NCBI GenBank assembly: GCA_964645655.1
Contig: CAZXZS010000002.1
Span: forward strand, 1 to 64,000
Direction of reading: 5' to 3'
Length of the DNA stretch: 64,000 nt
Origin: JAGOUA01 sp964645655
GTDB lineage: Bacteria > Patescibacteriota > Patescibacteriia > 2-12-FULL-60-25
Shown here piece by piece: positions 48,056 to 56,604 of the stretch (positions are counted from its first letter, which is position 1; every line of letters begins with the position of its first letter). Made by a program: the position numbers and the translations under genes. The notes under the pieces were generated by a model. That model saw only the letters and a program-made list of their open reading frames with translations. It did no database searches and was not told where the DNA came from.

Positions 48056-49981
48056 CTAGGCGGCTTTATCGAGTTCGTCCATGCCTGCCGTGTTTGATCT
48101 AGACGGCTCCTGAGTGGAACTCTTACGCTTCGCTGCGAATTCATTTCCCGAAGCGTTAGAATCGCCCAAGCCGAATCGTGCGCCATCGGCACGTTCCTCA
48201 TCCGGGAGAAGGCGGTCCTGCGCGCGCTCGTCGCTGGAAGAGGCGAGCGATTGCTGGTCTAGGCGAAGCACGCCATCCCAGTCCGCAAGATCGATGTCGT
48301 TCCCACGTTTCGTGTCTCTTTCCCAAACCTGGCGCTTTTTCTGCCATTCTGCATCCGCACCGATCTCCCTGGCGTAGCGAGCCGCTTCATCCGCCCCCAT
48401 GCCGATCTTCGTGAACGCATCACGCGCGCGTTCCTCGGCGCCCTTGGCCATGCGCGAGTCGTCCATGCTGAGAGGATCGAGCCAATCCCGATGGCGGCGG
48501 GGTCTTACAAGGTTGTGCCGTTTTACCTCCGTGCGAGCGCGTTGTTCTTCTTCGCGCGCCCGTTCTGCCGACCGCTTGCGCTGGGCGTACTCTGCGGCAC
48601 GGTCGTTTTCCGTTTGCGTAAGATCCTTCAGTTCGCGTTCCAGTTGCTCTTTTTCCTGAATGAGTTCGGCCAGTTTCCCTTGCTGTTCGATGAGATATCG
48701 GCGGTTGATCCGATTCTGTTCCAGGGCGGCAGCCGGGCTTTCATTTGAGGTCCCCTTGAGGACGTGGACGGCATTTTGCATCAAGGACCAAAGCTTCTTT
48801 CCCAGAGGTATGGAGCCCTCATCATGGTGAACGGGGTTGATGCCATATTTTTTCTCGATCCCTTGCATTTGTTCCTCTACCCGCTGTTCAAAATCGGTAA
48901 TGTTTGCTTGGAGTGCCGCGATTTCCTGCATACGAGCCTCAAGCCCGCGCTGCTTTAGGCGGATGGCGTCGCGGCGCGCGTTTGCGTGGAGCTCTTCGGG
49001 CGTCAGCGGCTCGATCTTTTGGATATCGATAATGGGCGGTTCATTCCGTTTTCGTTCAGCTGCGACCTCTTCCGCTTCTCGTCGCTCTCGCTCTGCCATG
49101 AACGGGATCATGCTTGCGTAGATCTCCTCTCGTGTCAGGGGCCGTACTTCCTTTTTGGCGGGTGCCGCCTCGGACGACAGGGGGGCTATGGCTGCGGCTC
49201 CCCAATTTTCATCCGGATCTTCAAATTCAACATCCGCAAGATTTTCGTAATCGATTTCCGTGTTCGGTCTATCGTCTACGAGCGCGCCAAGATCCTGGCC
49301 GGCAAACGGATTTTTCCCCTCCGAACCTTTGAATCCCTTCGAGGACTGATCCAAGAAATCAAGGCTGTTTAGGGCCTCACGCCTGACCTCCTCATGACTA
49401 CGCCGATCGTTGTTCGGATGGAACAGGTGATCGTATCTTTCCGGCCGCGCCTTTCGGTCAAAGTCATCCAAATCGTCAAGAGCTTCGCGCCGTTCGCTGA
49501 GCCAGCGTCCTTCGATCTCCTGACGCTTGGCCTCCTGATCGGCGAACCAGGCGCTTTCAATGCGCTTTCGCTCCGCTTCCTGCTCATCACGGCGCTTTCG
49601 ACGCATTTCCTCAAGTCGATTGACCATGTCAGGGGCCTTGTGCCAGCTGGAATGATCGACCTTGTTCGCGAGTTCCTGATTATTCAAGAGGTGCGACGCG
49701 GCCTCTATGCCGCTCAGGCGGAGCGAGTCGGTCGGTCTCGATCGAAACGGATCAGTCTCCCTGATCAGGGAGAGGTGCTCATCTTGACGGCGGGCATTTG
49801 GCCGCTCCGTACGTTCATAGGCATTCAAAACGTTTGCGAGACGATCGGCGGTTGACCGTGTAGCCGATGTGGTTTCGCTAAGGCGGCCAACGGAAGAGGT
49901 CGGCTCGCGTCGGCTTGGTCCCCGTTCGGCACGGGGGACGCGTGCGGCGGGTCGTTCGGATCCTTCAAAAGGGCGTGACAT
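48056..49981 (-). CDS. Large coiled-coil orphan protein (641 aa)
   Basis: No family recognised. Highly charged and Ser/Arg-rich, with long heptad regions at about 115-180 (RLEEMRRKRRDEQEAERKRI) and 315-480 (EKEQLERELKDLTQTENDRA). The C-terminal 150 residues contain FTKIGMGADEAARYAREIG. No signal or membrane helix. Start 49981 (MSRPFEGS) is chosen; TGTGGTATCAT lies about 25 bases upstream and there is no SD. It may be a structural or scaffold protein. Lower-GC base use than most neighbours is noticeable. Confidence 0.6.
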   Translation of the reverse strand: MSRPFEGSERPAARVPRAERGPSRREPTSSVGRLSETTSATRSTADRLANVLNAYERTERPNARRQDEHLSLIRETDPFRSRPTDSLRLSGIEAASHLLNNQELANKVDHSSWHKAPDMVNRLEEMRRKRRDEQEAERKRIESAWFADQEAKRQEIEGRWLSERREALDDLDDFDRKARPERYDHLFHPNNDRRSHEEVRREALNSLDFLDQSSKGFKGSEGKNPFAGQDLGALVDDRPNTEIDYENLADVEFEDPDENWGAAAIAPLSSEAAPAKKEVRPLTREEIYASMIPFMAERERREAEEVAAERKRNEPPIIDIQKIEPLTPEELHANARRDAIRLKQRGLEARMQEIAALQANITDFEQRVEEQMQGIEKKYGINPVHHDEGSIPLGKKLWSLMQNAVHVLKGTSNESPAAALEQNRINRRYLIEQQGKLAELIQEKEQLERELKDLTQTENDRAAEYAQRKRSAERAREEEQRARTEVKRHNLVRPRRHRDWLDPLSMDDSRMAKGAEERARDAFTKIGMGADEAARYAREIGADAEWQKKRQVWERDTKRGNDIDLADWDGVLRLDQQSLASSSDERAQDRLLPDEERADGARFGLGDSNASGNEFAAKRKSSTQEPSRSNTAGMDELDKAA

Positions 49982-50053
49982 AGATGGGGATATGGATACG
50001 CCGCCTATGATACCACACTTTTTTAAACGCAAGTATGCGTCCATCCGCGTCGC

Positions 50054-50084
50054 AAAAAACGCCCCGACGAATCGGGGCGTTTTT
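50054..50084. terminator. Intrinsic terminator of infC-rpmI-rplT
   Basis: ACGCCCCGA and TCGGGGCGT arms with A6 and T5 flanks; works in both directions. Confidence 0.9.
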
Positions 50085-50092
50085 CTCTTTTC

Positions 50093-50434
50093 TTACGCCG
50101 CCTTCACGATCTCCGCGAACACCTCCGGGTGCTTGCTGGCGAGTTCGGCGAGGACCTTGCGGTCAAGGACGACGTTCTTCTTCTTGAGGCCGCTGATCAG
50201 CTTCGAGTAGGTGGTGCCGTTGAGGCGGGCCGCCGCGTTGATGCGGACCTGCTGGAGGCCGCGGTTGTCGCGCTTCTTCAGCTTGCGGTCGCGGTAGGCG
50301 TTGGCGCCGGCCTTCTTGGCGGCGGTCTTGGCGAGGGTGATCTTGCTCTTGCGCCCCCACATCATGCCCTTGGTGCGGGCGAGGATATTGCTGCGGCGCT
50401 TGGTGCGGTGGGTACCGCGTTTGACACGAGGCAT
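50093..50434 (-). CDS. rplT: 50S ribosomal protein L20
   Basis: 113 residues. Normal bL20: PRVKRGTHRTKRRSNILARTKGM basic N-terminal rRNA-binding tail in two parts and RINAAARLNGTTYSKLI globular domain. Third gene of the infC operon, in the standard order, with five bases after rpmI. Confidence 0.97.
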   Translation of the reverse strand: MPRVKRGTHRTKRRSNILARTKGMMWGRKSKITLAKTAAKKAGANAYRDRKLKKRDNRGLQQVRINAAARLNGTTYSKLISGLKKKNVVLDRKVLAELASKHPEVFAEIVKAA

Positions 50435-50439
50435 AACGG

Positions 50440-50634
50440 TTAGAAGTTGACGATAAGGGATTTGATGTTGCGGACGTAGCGCTTGGAGACGTCGAGGTCA
50501 CGGCGCTTGTTGCGGGTGACGTTCCCGCTCTCGCGGCTGTTGAAGTGGTCCTGCCCGGCCTTGCGCTTGATGAGCTTGCCGGAGGCGGTGATCTTGATGC
50601 GTTTGGCGACCGTCTTGTGCGTTTTGAGTTTCAT
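50440..50634 (-). CDS. rpmI: 50S ribosomal protein L35
   Basis: 64 residues. Normal bL35: MKLKTHKTVAKRIKITASGK, HFNSRESGNVTRNKRR. It lies 10 bases after infC. Confidence 0.96.
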   Translation of the reverse strand: MKLKTHKTVAKRIKITASGKLIKRKAGQDHFNSRESGNVTRNKRRDLDVSKRYVRNIKSLIVNF

Positions 50635-50644
50635 AGGAGTGAAG

Positions 50645-51205
50645 TTAGGATTTCCGTCCCACGATCGCCGAGACGTTGCCGCCGCTGCGCGTGACCGGTT
50701 GTTCGATGTAGAGCTGGTAGCTTTGCTGGAGGGCGGCGATGAAGGCGTTGATCCGTTGCGTCGCGAGCTCGCCGTGTTCCTTCTCGCGGCCGCGGAGCAT
50801 GATCTCGATCTTGATCTTGTGCCCGTCCTGCAGGAATCCCTTGGACTGGTCGACGCGGATGTCGAGGTCGTGCTGGCCCATCTTCACGGAGAGCCGCACC
50901 CCCTTCACGTCGACCTTCTTGGCGTGGGCCTTCTGCGCCCGCGCCTCCTTTTCTTTTTGGTATTTGAATTGGCCGTAATCGATGAGGCGGCACACCGGCG
51001 GCACGGCCTTGGGGGAGACCTCGACCAGGTCGAAGCTCTTCTCCTGGGCCAGGGCGATGGCTTGGCTCGTCGGCATCTCGCCGCGCATCTCGCCGTTCTC
51101 GTCAATCACGCGCACCGTGGGAGCGAGGATCTGCTCGTTGGCGCGGAATTGCAATCCTTCCTCTTTCTTTTGTTGGCCGCCGCGGCGGCGATGGTGGATG
51201 CGCAT
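50645..51205 (-). CDS. infC: Translation initiation factor IF-3
   Basis: 186 residues. The N-terminal domain has the family signature near residues 20-40 (FRANEQILAPTVRVID) and the C-terminal domain has VKGVRLSVKMGQHD and GHKIKIEIMLRGRE. IF-3 proofreads start-codon choice and keeps the subunits apart. ATG at 51205; the codon before it is ATC, so the rare-start autoregulation seen elsewhere is not evident. First gene of infC-rpmI-rplT. Confidence 0.97.
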   Translation of the reverse strand: MRIHHRRRGGQQKKEEGLQFRANEQILAPTVRVIDENGEMRGEMPTSQAIALAQEKSFDLVEVSPKAVPPVCRLIDYGQFKYQKEKEARAQKAHAKKVDVKGVRLSVKMGQHDLDIRVDQSKGFLQDGHKIKIEIMLRGREKEHGELATQRINAFIAALQQSYQLYIEQPVTRSGGNVSAIVGRKS

Positions 51206-51235
51206 GATTGGGTGCCAGTCTTCCTGGCGGGTGGA

Positions 51236-51267
51236 TAAAAAGGGTTCTGGAAGGCCTAGCGGCCTTC
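51236..51267 (-). terminator. Terminator of tmRNA
   Basis: Minus strand GAAGGCC pairs with GGCCTTC around GCTA, followed after eight bases by five T. Confidence 0.6.
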
Positions 51268-51282
51268 ATCCTCAAGGGTTTT

Positions 51283-51685
51283 TGGTGGAGATGGGGGGAA
51301 TCGCACCCCCGTCCGGACAACCGTCCTCCTTCCTTCGTTCACAAGCTTGGTTCGGTTCGAGGGGGTCATGCCCGCGTTCGGAGCCGACAAGCGGCAGGCA
51401 TCAAGTTCTAGCCGGTCACCCGCGACCTAGAACGGGGCCGCGGATCACGTCTCAAAGGGTGACGATCAGGCTCTGGCGTGAGACGGCACCAGGGCGGATC
51501 GGCTCGGTAGCAGTCGCCTTAGGCGAGGACCGGAGCAGCGTGTTGAACGCGGAACGCCGAAGCGAGCGCATTCTTGACGCGAGCGACAGGGTTGGCAACT
51601 GTCAGTTGTCGATGGGGTTACGGGCGCATCGACACGTCCGGCTTGCAGGAGAGGAGGGGAGTCGCCGTCGAAACTGGTCATCCCC
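51283..51685 (-). ncRNA. ssrA: Transfer-messenger RNA (tmRNA)
   Basis: About 403 nt. Acceptor stem GGGGATG (5') pairs with CATCTCC (3') and CCA is encoded; the T-arm has stem GGGGG/CCCCC. The tag reading frame starts at GCC and reads ANPVARVKNALAS then AFRVQHAAPVLA, 25 residues, ending in TAA within a hairpin. tmRNA frees stalled ribosomes and tags the product for proteolysis with SmpB, whose gene lies directly upstream (51698-52147). The tag is long and ends VLA instead of the common ALAA. Confidence 0.92.
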
Positions 51686-51697
51686 ATGCCATGGGTC

Positions 51698-52147
51698 CTA
51701 GAAGGCTTCGCGCGTATCGCGGAGAAACCGTCCAGTTTGTCGCTTTAATTCACGTTCCTTGAGGGCGGCGCGCTTGTCATGCAGGCGCTTGCCACGCCCC
51801 AAGCCAAACAGGAGCTTAAAACGTCGACCAGAAGGATACACGCGAAGGGGGATCAGTGTCAAGCCTTTTTCGGCTAGTTTTCCCGCAAAATACAGGAGTT
51901 CTTTTCGGTGGACCAGCAGTTTTCGGCTGCGGAGGGGGTCGTAGGGGGTCGGGTGGCCCTGTTTTCCGTATTGGTCGATATGGGCCCCGATCAGCCAAAA
52001 TCCCCCCTGGAGTGGCCGAACGTAGGCCCCTTCGAGCCGCATGTGGCCGTTGCGGAGGCTCTTGACCTCGTCGCCCGTCAACGCCAAGCCCGCCTCGCAG
52101 GTTTCGAGGATGTCATATTCGTGGCGCGCCTTCCGGTGCTCGATCAT
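51698..52147 (-). CDS. smpB: SsrA-binding protein SmpB
   Basis: 149 residues. Binds the tRNA-like part of tmRNA in trans-translation. Signature features: ARHEYDILETCEAGLALTGDEVKSLRNG (split by the turn at 26), GSFWLIGAHI-type strand (GGFWLIGAHI), HRKELLYFAGKL, GLTLIPLRVYPSGRRFKLLFGLGRGKRLHDKR and basic tail. Leaderless: TATCCT is six bases before the ATG. Adjacent to ssrA on the same strand. Confidence 0.96.
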   Translation of the reverse strand: MIEHRKARHEYDILETCEAGLALTGDEVKSLRNGHMRLEGAYVRPLQGGFWLIGAHIDQYGKQGHPTPYDPLRSRKLLVHRKELLYFAGKLAEKGLTLIPLRVYPSGRRFKLLFGLGRGKRLHDKRAALKERELKRQTGRFLRDTREAF

Positions 52148-52153
52148 GCGCTA

Positions 52154-52182
52154 AGGATAGGGAAAAAGCCGCGGTTTGTCGA
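52154..52182 (-). promoter_or_regulatory. Leaderless promoter of smpB
   Basis: Minus strand TCGACA, 17 bases, TATCCT, six bases, ATG at 52147. Divergent from the permease promoter. Confidence 0.75.
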
Positions 52183-52207
52183 GGTGGGCGACCCTGGAAA
52201 AACATGG

Positions 52208-52219
52208 TATCTTAGGCCC
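52208..52219 (+). promoter_or_regulatory. -10 box of AI-2E family gene
   Basis: TGGTATCTT gives an extended -10 (TATCTT 52208-52213), six bases before ATG 52220; the -35 is weak. Confidence 0.6.
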
Positions 52220-53269
52220 ATGCCCTCTCCTCGCCCTCTTTCCAACGACCTCAGCTTCGCCTCGATCTTCAAGGTCGTGGCCGTCGCCTTGGGGCTTGTC
52301 ACGGTCTGGCTCATCCAGGACATCGTTTTATACTGCTTCCTCGCCATCCTCCTGGCCGGTGTCATCTACCCGGTGGCAAATTGGGGGGTACGGCACCGCA
52401 TCCCCAAGACCGTCTCTGTCCTTTGTTTATATCTCTTGCTTTTTGGGGTCTTGGCCCTCATCGTGACCCTCCTTGTTCCGGCCCTCATCGGCCAAACGAG
52501 GGCGTTGGTCACCACCTATGGCGACCGATTGGGGGATGCGGCCCGGATCGTGCGCGATCTGGACGTCCTCACCCAAATCCAGTCCGCCGGGTTCGACCTG
52601 TCATCCGGGCTCAGCGGGCTCCAAGGCCAGGCGCAGACCTTCCTCTCCAATGCCTTGTCGACGGTTGTGGATATCTTCGGCGGGATCGCTGGGTTCGTCG
52701 TCGTCCTGGTGCTGGCCCTGTATGTCGTCATCGAGGATTCCGCCATCAAACGGGTCTTCCATGAGTGGGTCCCGAAGGGGTATCAGGATTTCGCGACCCG
52801 CCTCACTTGGCTCCTGATGGAAAAATTAGGCGCGTGGATGCGCGGCCAGCTGCTCCTTTGCTTGATCATCGGCCTCATGTACCTGGTCGCCTTCGGGCTG
52901 ATCGGGGTGCCGTACGCCCTCCTGTTGGCGGTCATCGGCGGCCTCTTCGAGTTCATCCCATATATCGGGCCGATCCTCTCCGCCGTCCCGGCCGTGATGT
53001 TGGCGTTCACCAAGTCGCCGACGACGGCCCTCGTCACGCTTGCTGCGCTCATCCTCATCCAGCAGTTGGAAAATAACCTCATCGTTCCCAAGATCACCGA
53101 AAAGACCCTTGGGCTGAACCCGATCGTCAGCATCATCGCCTTCCTGATCGGGGCAAAGCTGTTCGGGACCGTGGGCGCGATCGTCTCCATCCCGGTCGCC
53201 ATGGCCGTCGCCGTCACGCTTTCCGAATGGCGCGAATTTCGTCGGACGTCGCCCGAACGGCACGCCTAG
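52220..53269 (+). CDS. AI-2E family transporter (PerM/TqsA type)
   Basis: 349 residues with about eight membrane helices. Family signature: VIYPVANWGVRHRIPK early, FIPYIGPILSAVPAVMLAF, QQLENNLIVPKITEKTLGLNPIVSIIAFLIG and GAIVSIPVAMAVAV. Members export signals or ions; the substrate is unknown here. The start at 52220 is fixed by the leaderless promoter; longer frames would overlap smpB. Confidence 0.9.
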   Translation: MPSPRPLSNDLSFASIFKVVAVALGLVTVWLIQDIVLYCFLAILLAGVIYPVANWGVRHRIPKTVSVLCLYLLLFGVLALIVTLLVPALIGQTRALVTTYGDRLGDAARIVRDLDVLTQIQSAGFDLSSGLSGLQGQAQTFLSNALSTVVDIFGGIAGFVVVLVLALYVVIEDSAIKRVFHEWVPKGYQDFATRLTWLLMEKLGAWMRGQLLLCLIIGLMYLVAFGLIGVPYALLLAVIGGLFEFIPYIGPILSAVPAVMLAFTKSPTTALVTLAALILIQQLENNLIVPKITEKTLGLNPIVSIIAFLIGAKLFGTVGAIVSIPVAMAVAVTLSEWREFRRTSPERHA

Positions 53270-53278
53270 CCGCCGCCT

Positions 53279-53644
53279 ATGAATCGGATGCATAAGTGGT
53301 TGGTGGCGCTTATCCTTGTCCTCTGCCTGGCCGTAGGAGGTGGTTTGTGGTGGAAATCCCGAAGCCCGGCGGCAGGCGTTTCGTCTCCGGCCCCCATCGT
53401 TACGCGCTCGCCGGAAGAGCTGGAATCCGCCTGGAAAGCGGAGGTCCAGCGCGTGATCACGGCGTACGAACAAGATAAGGATGCGGCCCAGGCCCGCGGG
53501 GACCTGCTCCGGCTCGTGGTCCCCGGGCCCCGTCGTGACCTGCATTTGGCGCTTGTCTTGGCCTTGGAGGGGCTCGTCCGCCAAGAGCCTGGAGCGGAAG
53601 CCCGTTGGCGGCAGGCCCTTACGGCCGCGCGGGCCGCGTTTTAG
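53279..53644 (+). CDS. Membrane-anchored small protein (121 aa)
   Basis: No family recognised. One membrane helix (about 6-25), a short linker and a helical C-terminal domain with EELESAWKAEVQRVITAYEQDKDAAQARG, which can form a three-helix bundle. Nine bases after the transporter stop and three before the next gene, so it is in an operon with them. Confidence 0.65.
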   Translation: MNRMHKWLVALILVLCLAVGGGLWWKSRSPAAGVSSPAPIVTRSPEELESAWKAEVQRVITAYEQDKDAAQARGDLLRLVVPGPRRDLHLALVLALEGLVRQEPGAEARWRQALTAARAAF

Positions 53645-53646
53645 CT

Positions 53647-54417
53647 ATGTTTGCCCTCCTGCTGCGCCTTGGTCCGTTGCTTGCGGGGTTTGCGATTTAT
53701 GGGCTCTTCGAGTGGCAGTGGCGGTCGCCCTTATTGTTCCCATGGCCGTTGGTCGCCGCCGTGGCCGCGTATGCCCTTGTCGCCTGGCGCGTCGCCTGGG
53801 CCCGCAAGGAGCGCTGGGAGATGATGGTGAAGACCTTGCCCGGTTGCCTCTTTGTCGTTTCCGCGACGGTCTGTGCCTTGCTTCTGGAAGATCCGACCTG
53901 GCGCCACGCGCTCTCGTTTTTTGTCGCGATCGTCTCGTATTTTTCGTTGGAACTCTTTTTCCTGCTCAAGTATGACGCGGGCCATTATCCGGTGAACGGC
54001 CTCACGCACCTGCATGTCGGCCTGGTCCCGCTTACGAACGCGCTTCTCGCCTGGGGTGCCGTCGGCATCAATACGTTCTCGAAGACGGCCATGCCCGCTT
54101 GGGTCCCCATCGTCGTCTTCGCGCTCGTGAATATGGTGGGCTTTGCCGCCACCTCGCATCCGGACGCGGCCCGCGCCCAGCGCCGCGCGTGGACCCTGTT
54201 CGGGATGTGGATCGGGTGTGCGGTGGGTTGCCTGCTCTTGTTCTTGCCGCTCAGCATGCCAACCCAGGCGTTCCTCGCTGCGCTCCTGGTGGCGGCCCCC
54301 CTCCGCGTGCGTCGCTACGGGTTCTCGCCGCGCCCCAGCGCCCTCACGGCCTGGCTTGAGGCGATCGGATTCTTATTAGCGTTTTTCGCGCTCCTGCTGC
54401 TCTCGCGTTGGGCTTAA
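53647..54417 (+). CDS. Polytopic membrane protein (256 aa)
   Basis: No family recognised. About eight membrane helices with short loops; a central YDAGHYPVNGLTHLHVGLVPL loop contains two His and may be functional. Start 53647 is two bases after the upstream TAG stop. The longer frame starting at 53605 would overlap the upstream gene. Confidence 0.7.
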   Translation: MFALLLRLGPLLAGFAIYGLFEWQWRSPLLFPWPLVAAVAAYALVAWRVAWARKERWEMMVKTLPGCLFVVSATVCALLLEDPTWRHALSFFVAIVSYFSLELFFLLKYDAGHYPVNGLTHLHVGLVPLTNALLAWGAVGINTFSKTAMPAWVPIVVFALVNMVGFAATSHPDAARAQRRAWTLFGMWIGCAVGCLLLFLPLSMPTQAFLAALLVAAPLRVRRYGFSPRPSALTAWLEAIGFLLAFFALLLLSRWA

Positions 54418-54439
54418 GGATTTGCTATCGTACGCGCAT

Positions 54440-55600
54440 ATGCCTTCGTCCGTTCCCGTCGAACGTCGCGTCTGGTTGGTTGCGATCCTGTTGGCGGTCG
54501 TTTTTGGGGCGGGCGCCGGACTGCTCGGCTTCGTGGCGATCGTCATGCCTAGCCTGCGTCGTCTTGAGGCGCGCATCGACCAGGTGGCCAACAAGGACGA
54601 CTCGCCCACTCCTCCGGCGACGCCGCCCATCGAGATCATCCCCGTCGAGCCGACCGCGGATGGCCGCTTGGGCTTGCCGGCGGCGCTCCGCGTGGGTCGT
54701 GCCACGCCGACGGTCCCAGTTTTCCGGCTCGATCCTCGCGCGTCCTCGGCACGCATCCCCGCTTCGGAACGTGTCGCCGTCGCCGTGGCCGTCACGAATG
54801 ACGGGTGGCTCGTGACCCTGGATTCCGCGTTCGCATCGTTGCCGCGCCTCGCGGAGGTGGGTATCGGCTGGAAAGGGAAGGTGCTCGTTCCCACGAAGGG
54901 GATTCGGGATCGCGCCACGGGCTTGCTGTTCCTGAAGGTCGAGGCCCGTGATTTTCCGGCCGCTGCCCTCGTCTCTCCGGCCGATGTCGATCTTGGTCAG
55001 GCCGTGTGGGGCGAACGCGCGTCGAATCAGTACGTTCCAACCGTCCTCACGGGCCTCGGGTCCATGGCGACATCCTCCGCGTCTTTCTCAAGCGACCAAT
55101 GGAATCGGCGCTTCCTGCTTGATGACGTAAAGTTCCCGGTCGCGACGCCCGTTTGGGAAGCCCGTGGCCAGCTCGTCGGACTGACCTTGCCGACGTCCGA
55201 TGGGGCGACGGTCCTTCCGGCCCAAGCCATCCGGAGCGCGCTTGCGAGCGTCCTCTCGGGGGGCGATATTCGTCGTCCGACACTAGGCGTGCGGTATCTT
55301 GAGCTCGGGGATACCTTCACGCGTCAAACCGGCACGGCTCCCACGAAAGGGGCGCTGTTGGTGGGGGCGCGGAGTGTCGCCGCGGTCAATGCGCAGGGCC
55401 CTGCCGCAACCGCGCTCCGTGAAGGCGACATCATCGAGCGTATCGACCAGGATGTCCTGGACGGGTCCTGGACCTTGGCGGAGCGCGTGCTCGAATATCG
55501 TCCCGGTACCGCCGTCACCATCGCCGGGCTCCGCCAAGGCAAGCCATTCGAGGCGCGGGTCACTTTCGGAAATGCCGTTACCAGTGAGCCGTTGAAATAG
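54440..55600 (+). CDS. HtrA-like PDZ protein with degenerate protease domain
   Basis: 386 residues. Membrane anchor (about 11-33), linker, trypsin-like HtrA fold (about 95-270) and PDZ domain (about 280-375; GALLVGARSVAAVNAQGPAATALREGDIIERID). At the His position the sequence reads VTNDGWLVTLDSAF, at the Asp DRATGLLFLKV, and at the Ser loop LLDDVKFPVATPV instead of GNSGGP. The triad is lost, so this is probably a non-catalytic chaperone or binding protein. ATG 54440 follows an extended -10 TGCTATCGT by eight bases. Confidence 0.8.
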   Translation: MPSSVPVERRVWLVAILLAVVFGAGAGLLGFVAIVMPSLRRLEARIDQVANKDDSPTPPATPPIEIIPVEPTADGRLGLPAALRVGRATPTVPVFRLDPRASSARIPASERVAVAVAVTNDGWLVTLDSAFASLPRLAEVGIGWKGKVLVPTKGIRDRATGLLFLKVEARDFPAAALVSPADVDLGQAVWGERASNQYVPTVLTGLGSMATSSASFSSDQWNRRFLLDDVKFPVATPVWEARGQLVGLTLPTSDGATVLPAQAIRSALASVLSGGDIRRPTLGVRYLELGDTFTRQTGTAPTKGALLVGARSVAAVNAQGPAATALREGDIIERIDQDVLDGSWTLAERVLEYRPGTAVTIAGLRQGKPFEARVTFGNAVTSEPLK

Positions 55601-55664
55601 CCCGCTGTCACGTTCTGCCGCAGATCACGCGCATACGGTATACTCATCCCCATCGCCCTTTCCT

Positions 55665-56273
55665 ATGTTGAATGCCTTTTTACAACAGCTTGAACGGTCC
55701 TGGGTGCGTCTCCTTTGGAGCGCCGTGTTGGGGGCGGTCCTCGCCACCGGTGTCGCTTTGGCTTTCCCTTGGAAATACAGCTCGAGCATGCGCCTCCTGG
55801 TCGTCCAGGCGAATGTCGCCGGTCTCGATCCGTATACGGCCCTCAAGTCCACGGAGCAGATCGCGACGAATGTCCGCGAGCTGGTCTATACGTCCCTCGT
55901 CGCGAATCGTGTCTTAAGTGAGACGCCAGGGCTGGATGCGGCCGCTTTCCCCCAAGACGAGTACCGTCGCCGCAAGGCTTGGCAGGAGGCGGTCGAGGTG
56001 GGGGTCACGCCCGGGACCGGCATCATCAACCTCACGGCTTACCATTCCGATCGCGAGCAGGCTCGTCTCCTGGTGCAGGGGGTCGCCGCGCAGGTCATCG
56101 AAAAGACCCCCAATTTTGGCTACAACGCCCAAGCGCAAATCATCGATACGCCGCTCCCGTCGCGCTGGATCGCCCGCCCGAACCTCCTTCAGGCCGCTGG
56201 GTACGGAGCGATATTAGGGCTTGTTTTAGCGATTTTTTGGCTCTTTTTAAGCCTCGACGATCGTCGGCGCTAG
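55665..56273 (+). CDS. Wzz/YveK-like polysaccharide co-polymerase
   Basis: 202 residues. Two membrane helices (about 17-37 and 176-198) flank an extracytoplasmic alpha/beta domain, the layout of Wzz chain-length determinants; SSSMRLLVVQAN and GTGIINLTAYHSDREQARLLVQ are typical segments. No tyrosine-kinase domain follows. It probably sets the length of a surface polysaccharide made by the glycosyltransferases upstream. TATACT lies 20 bases before the ATG. Confidence 0.82.
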   Translation: MLNAFLQQLERSWVRLLWSAVLGAVLATGVALAFPWKYSSSMRLLVVQANVAGLDPYTALKSTEQIATNVRELVYTSLVANRVLSETPGLDAAAFPQDEYRRRKAWQEAVEVGVTPGTGIINLTAYHSDREQARLLVQGVAAQVIEKTPNFGYNAQAQIIDTPLPSRWIARPNLLQAAGYGAILGLVLAIFWLFLSLDDRRR

Positions 56274-56306
56274 GGGCGGGGAGGGCGGATGCCTTCGCGA
56301 ACGGGT

Positions 56307-56335
56307 GGGGGTCTTGACAGAACCCCCATTTTTTG
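56307..56335 (+). terminator. Intrinsic terminator overlapping next promoter
   Basis: GGGGGT (56307-56312) pairs with ACCCCC (56322-56327), then six T. The loop contains the TTGACA of the downstream promoter. Confidence 0.75.
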
Positions 56336-56342
56336 ATATCAT
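56314..56342 (+). promoter_or_regulatory. Promoter of OMP-like gene
   Basis: TTGACA (56314-56319), 17 bases, TATCAT (56337-56342). It gives a leader of about 255 bases before the ATG at 56605; the leader has a GGCGTC-ACGA-GACGCC hairpin at 56577-56592, directly before the SD, but no recognised riboswitch. Confidence 0.8.
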
Positions 56343-56604
56343 TTGGCATTAGTTTTCGAGCTCATTTCCCTGATTGCGAATCAGGAAGCCAAATTTGAAA
56401 GATTTTGAAGCCGTTCCGTTCCCTGTCGAGCCGCCTCTCGAGAGGATCGGATGGGACGGCTTCAGGACCTTTCGTGCCACGTCAGGTCTCGTAACTTTCA
56501 CCGTCAGAGTCAACCAACCGCGCGGGCCCCGCTCGCGTTCCACGCGGGTCGAGGGATCCCTCGCCCAATTGCATGCGGCGTCACGAGACGCCAGGAGACA
56601 CGTC

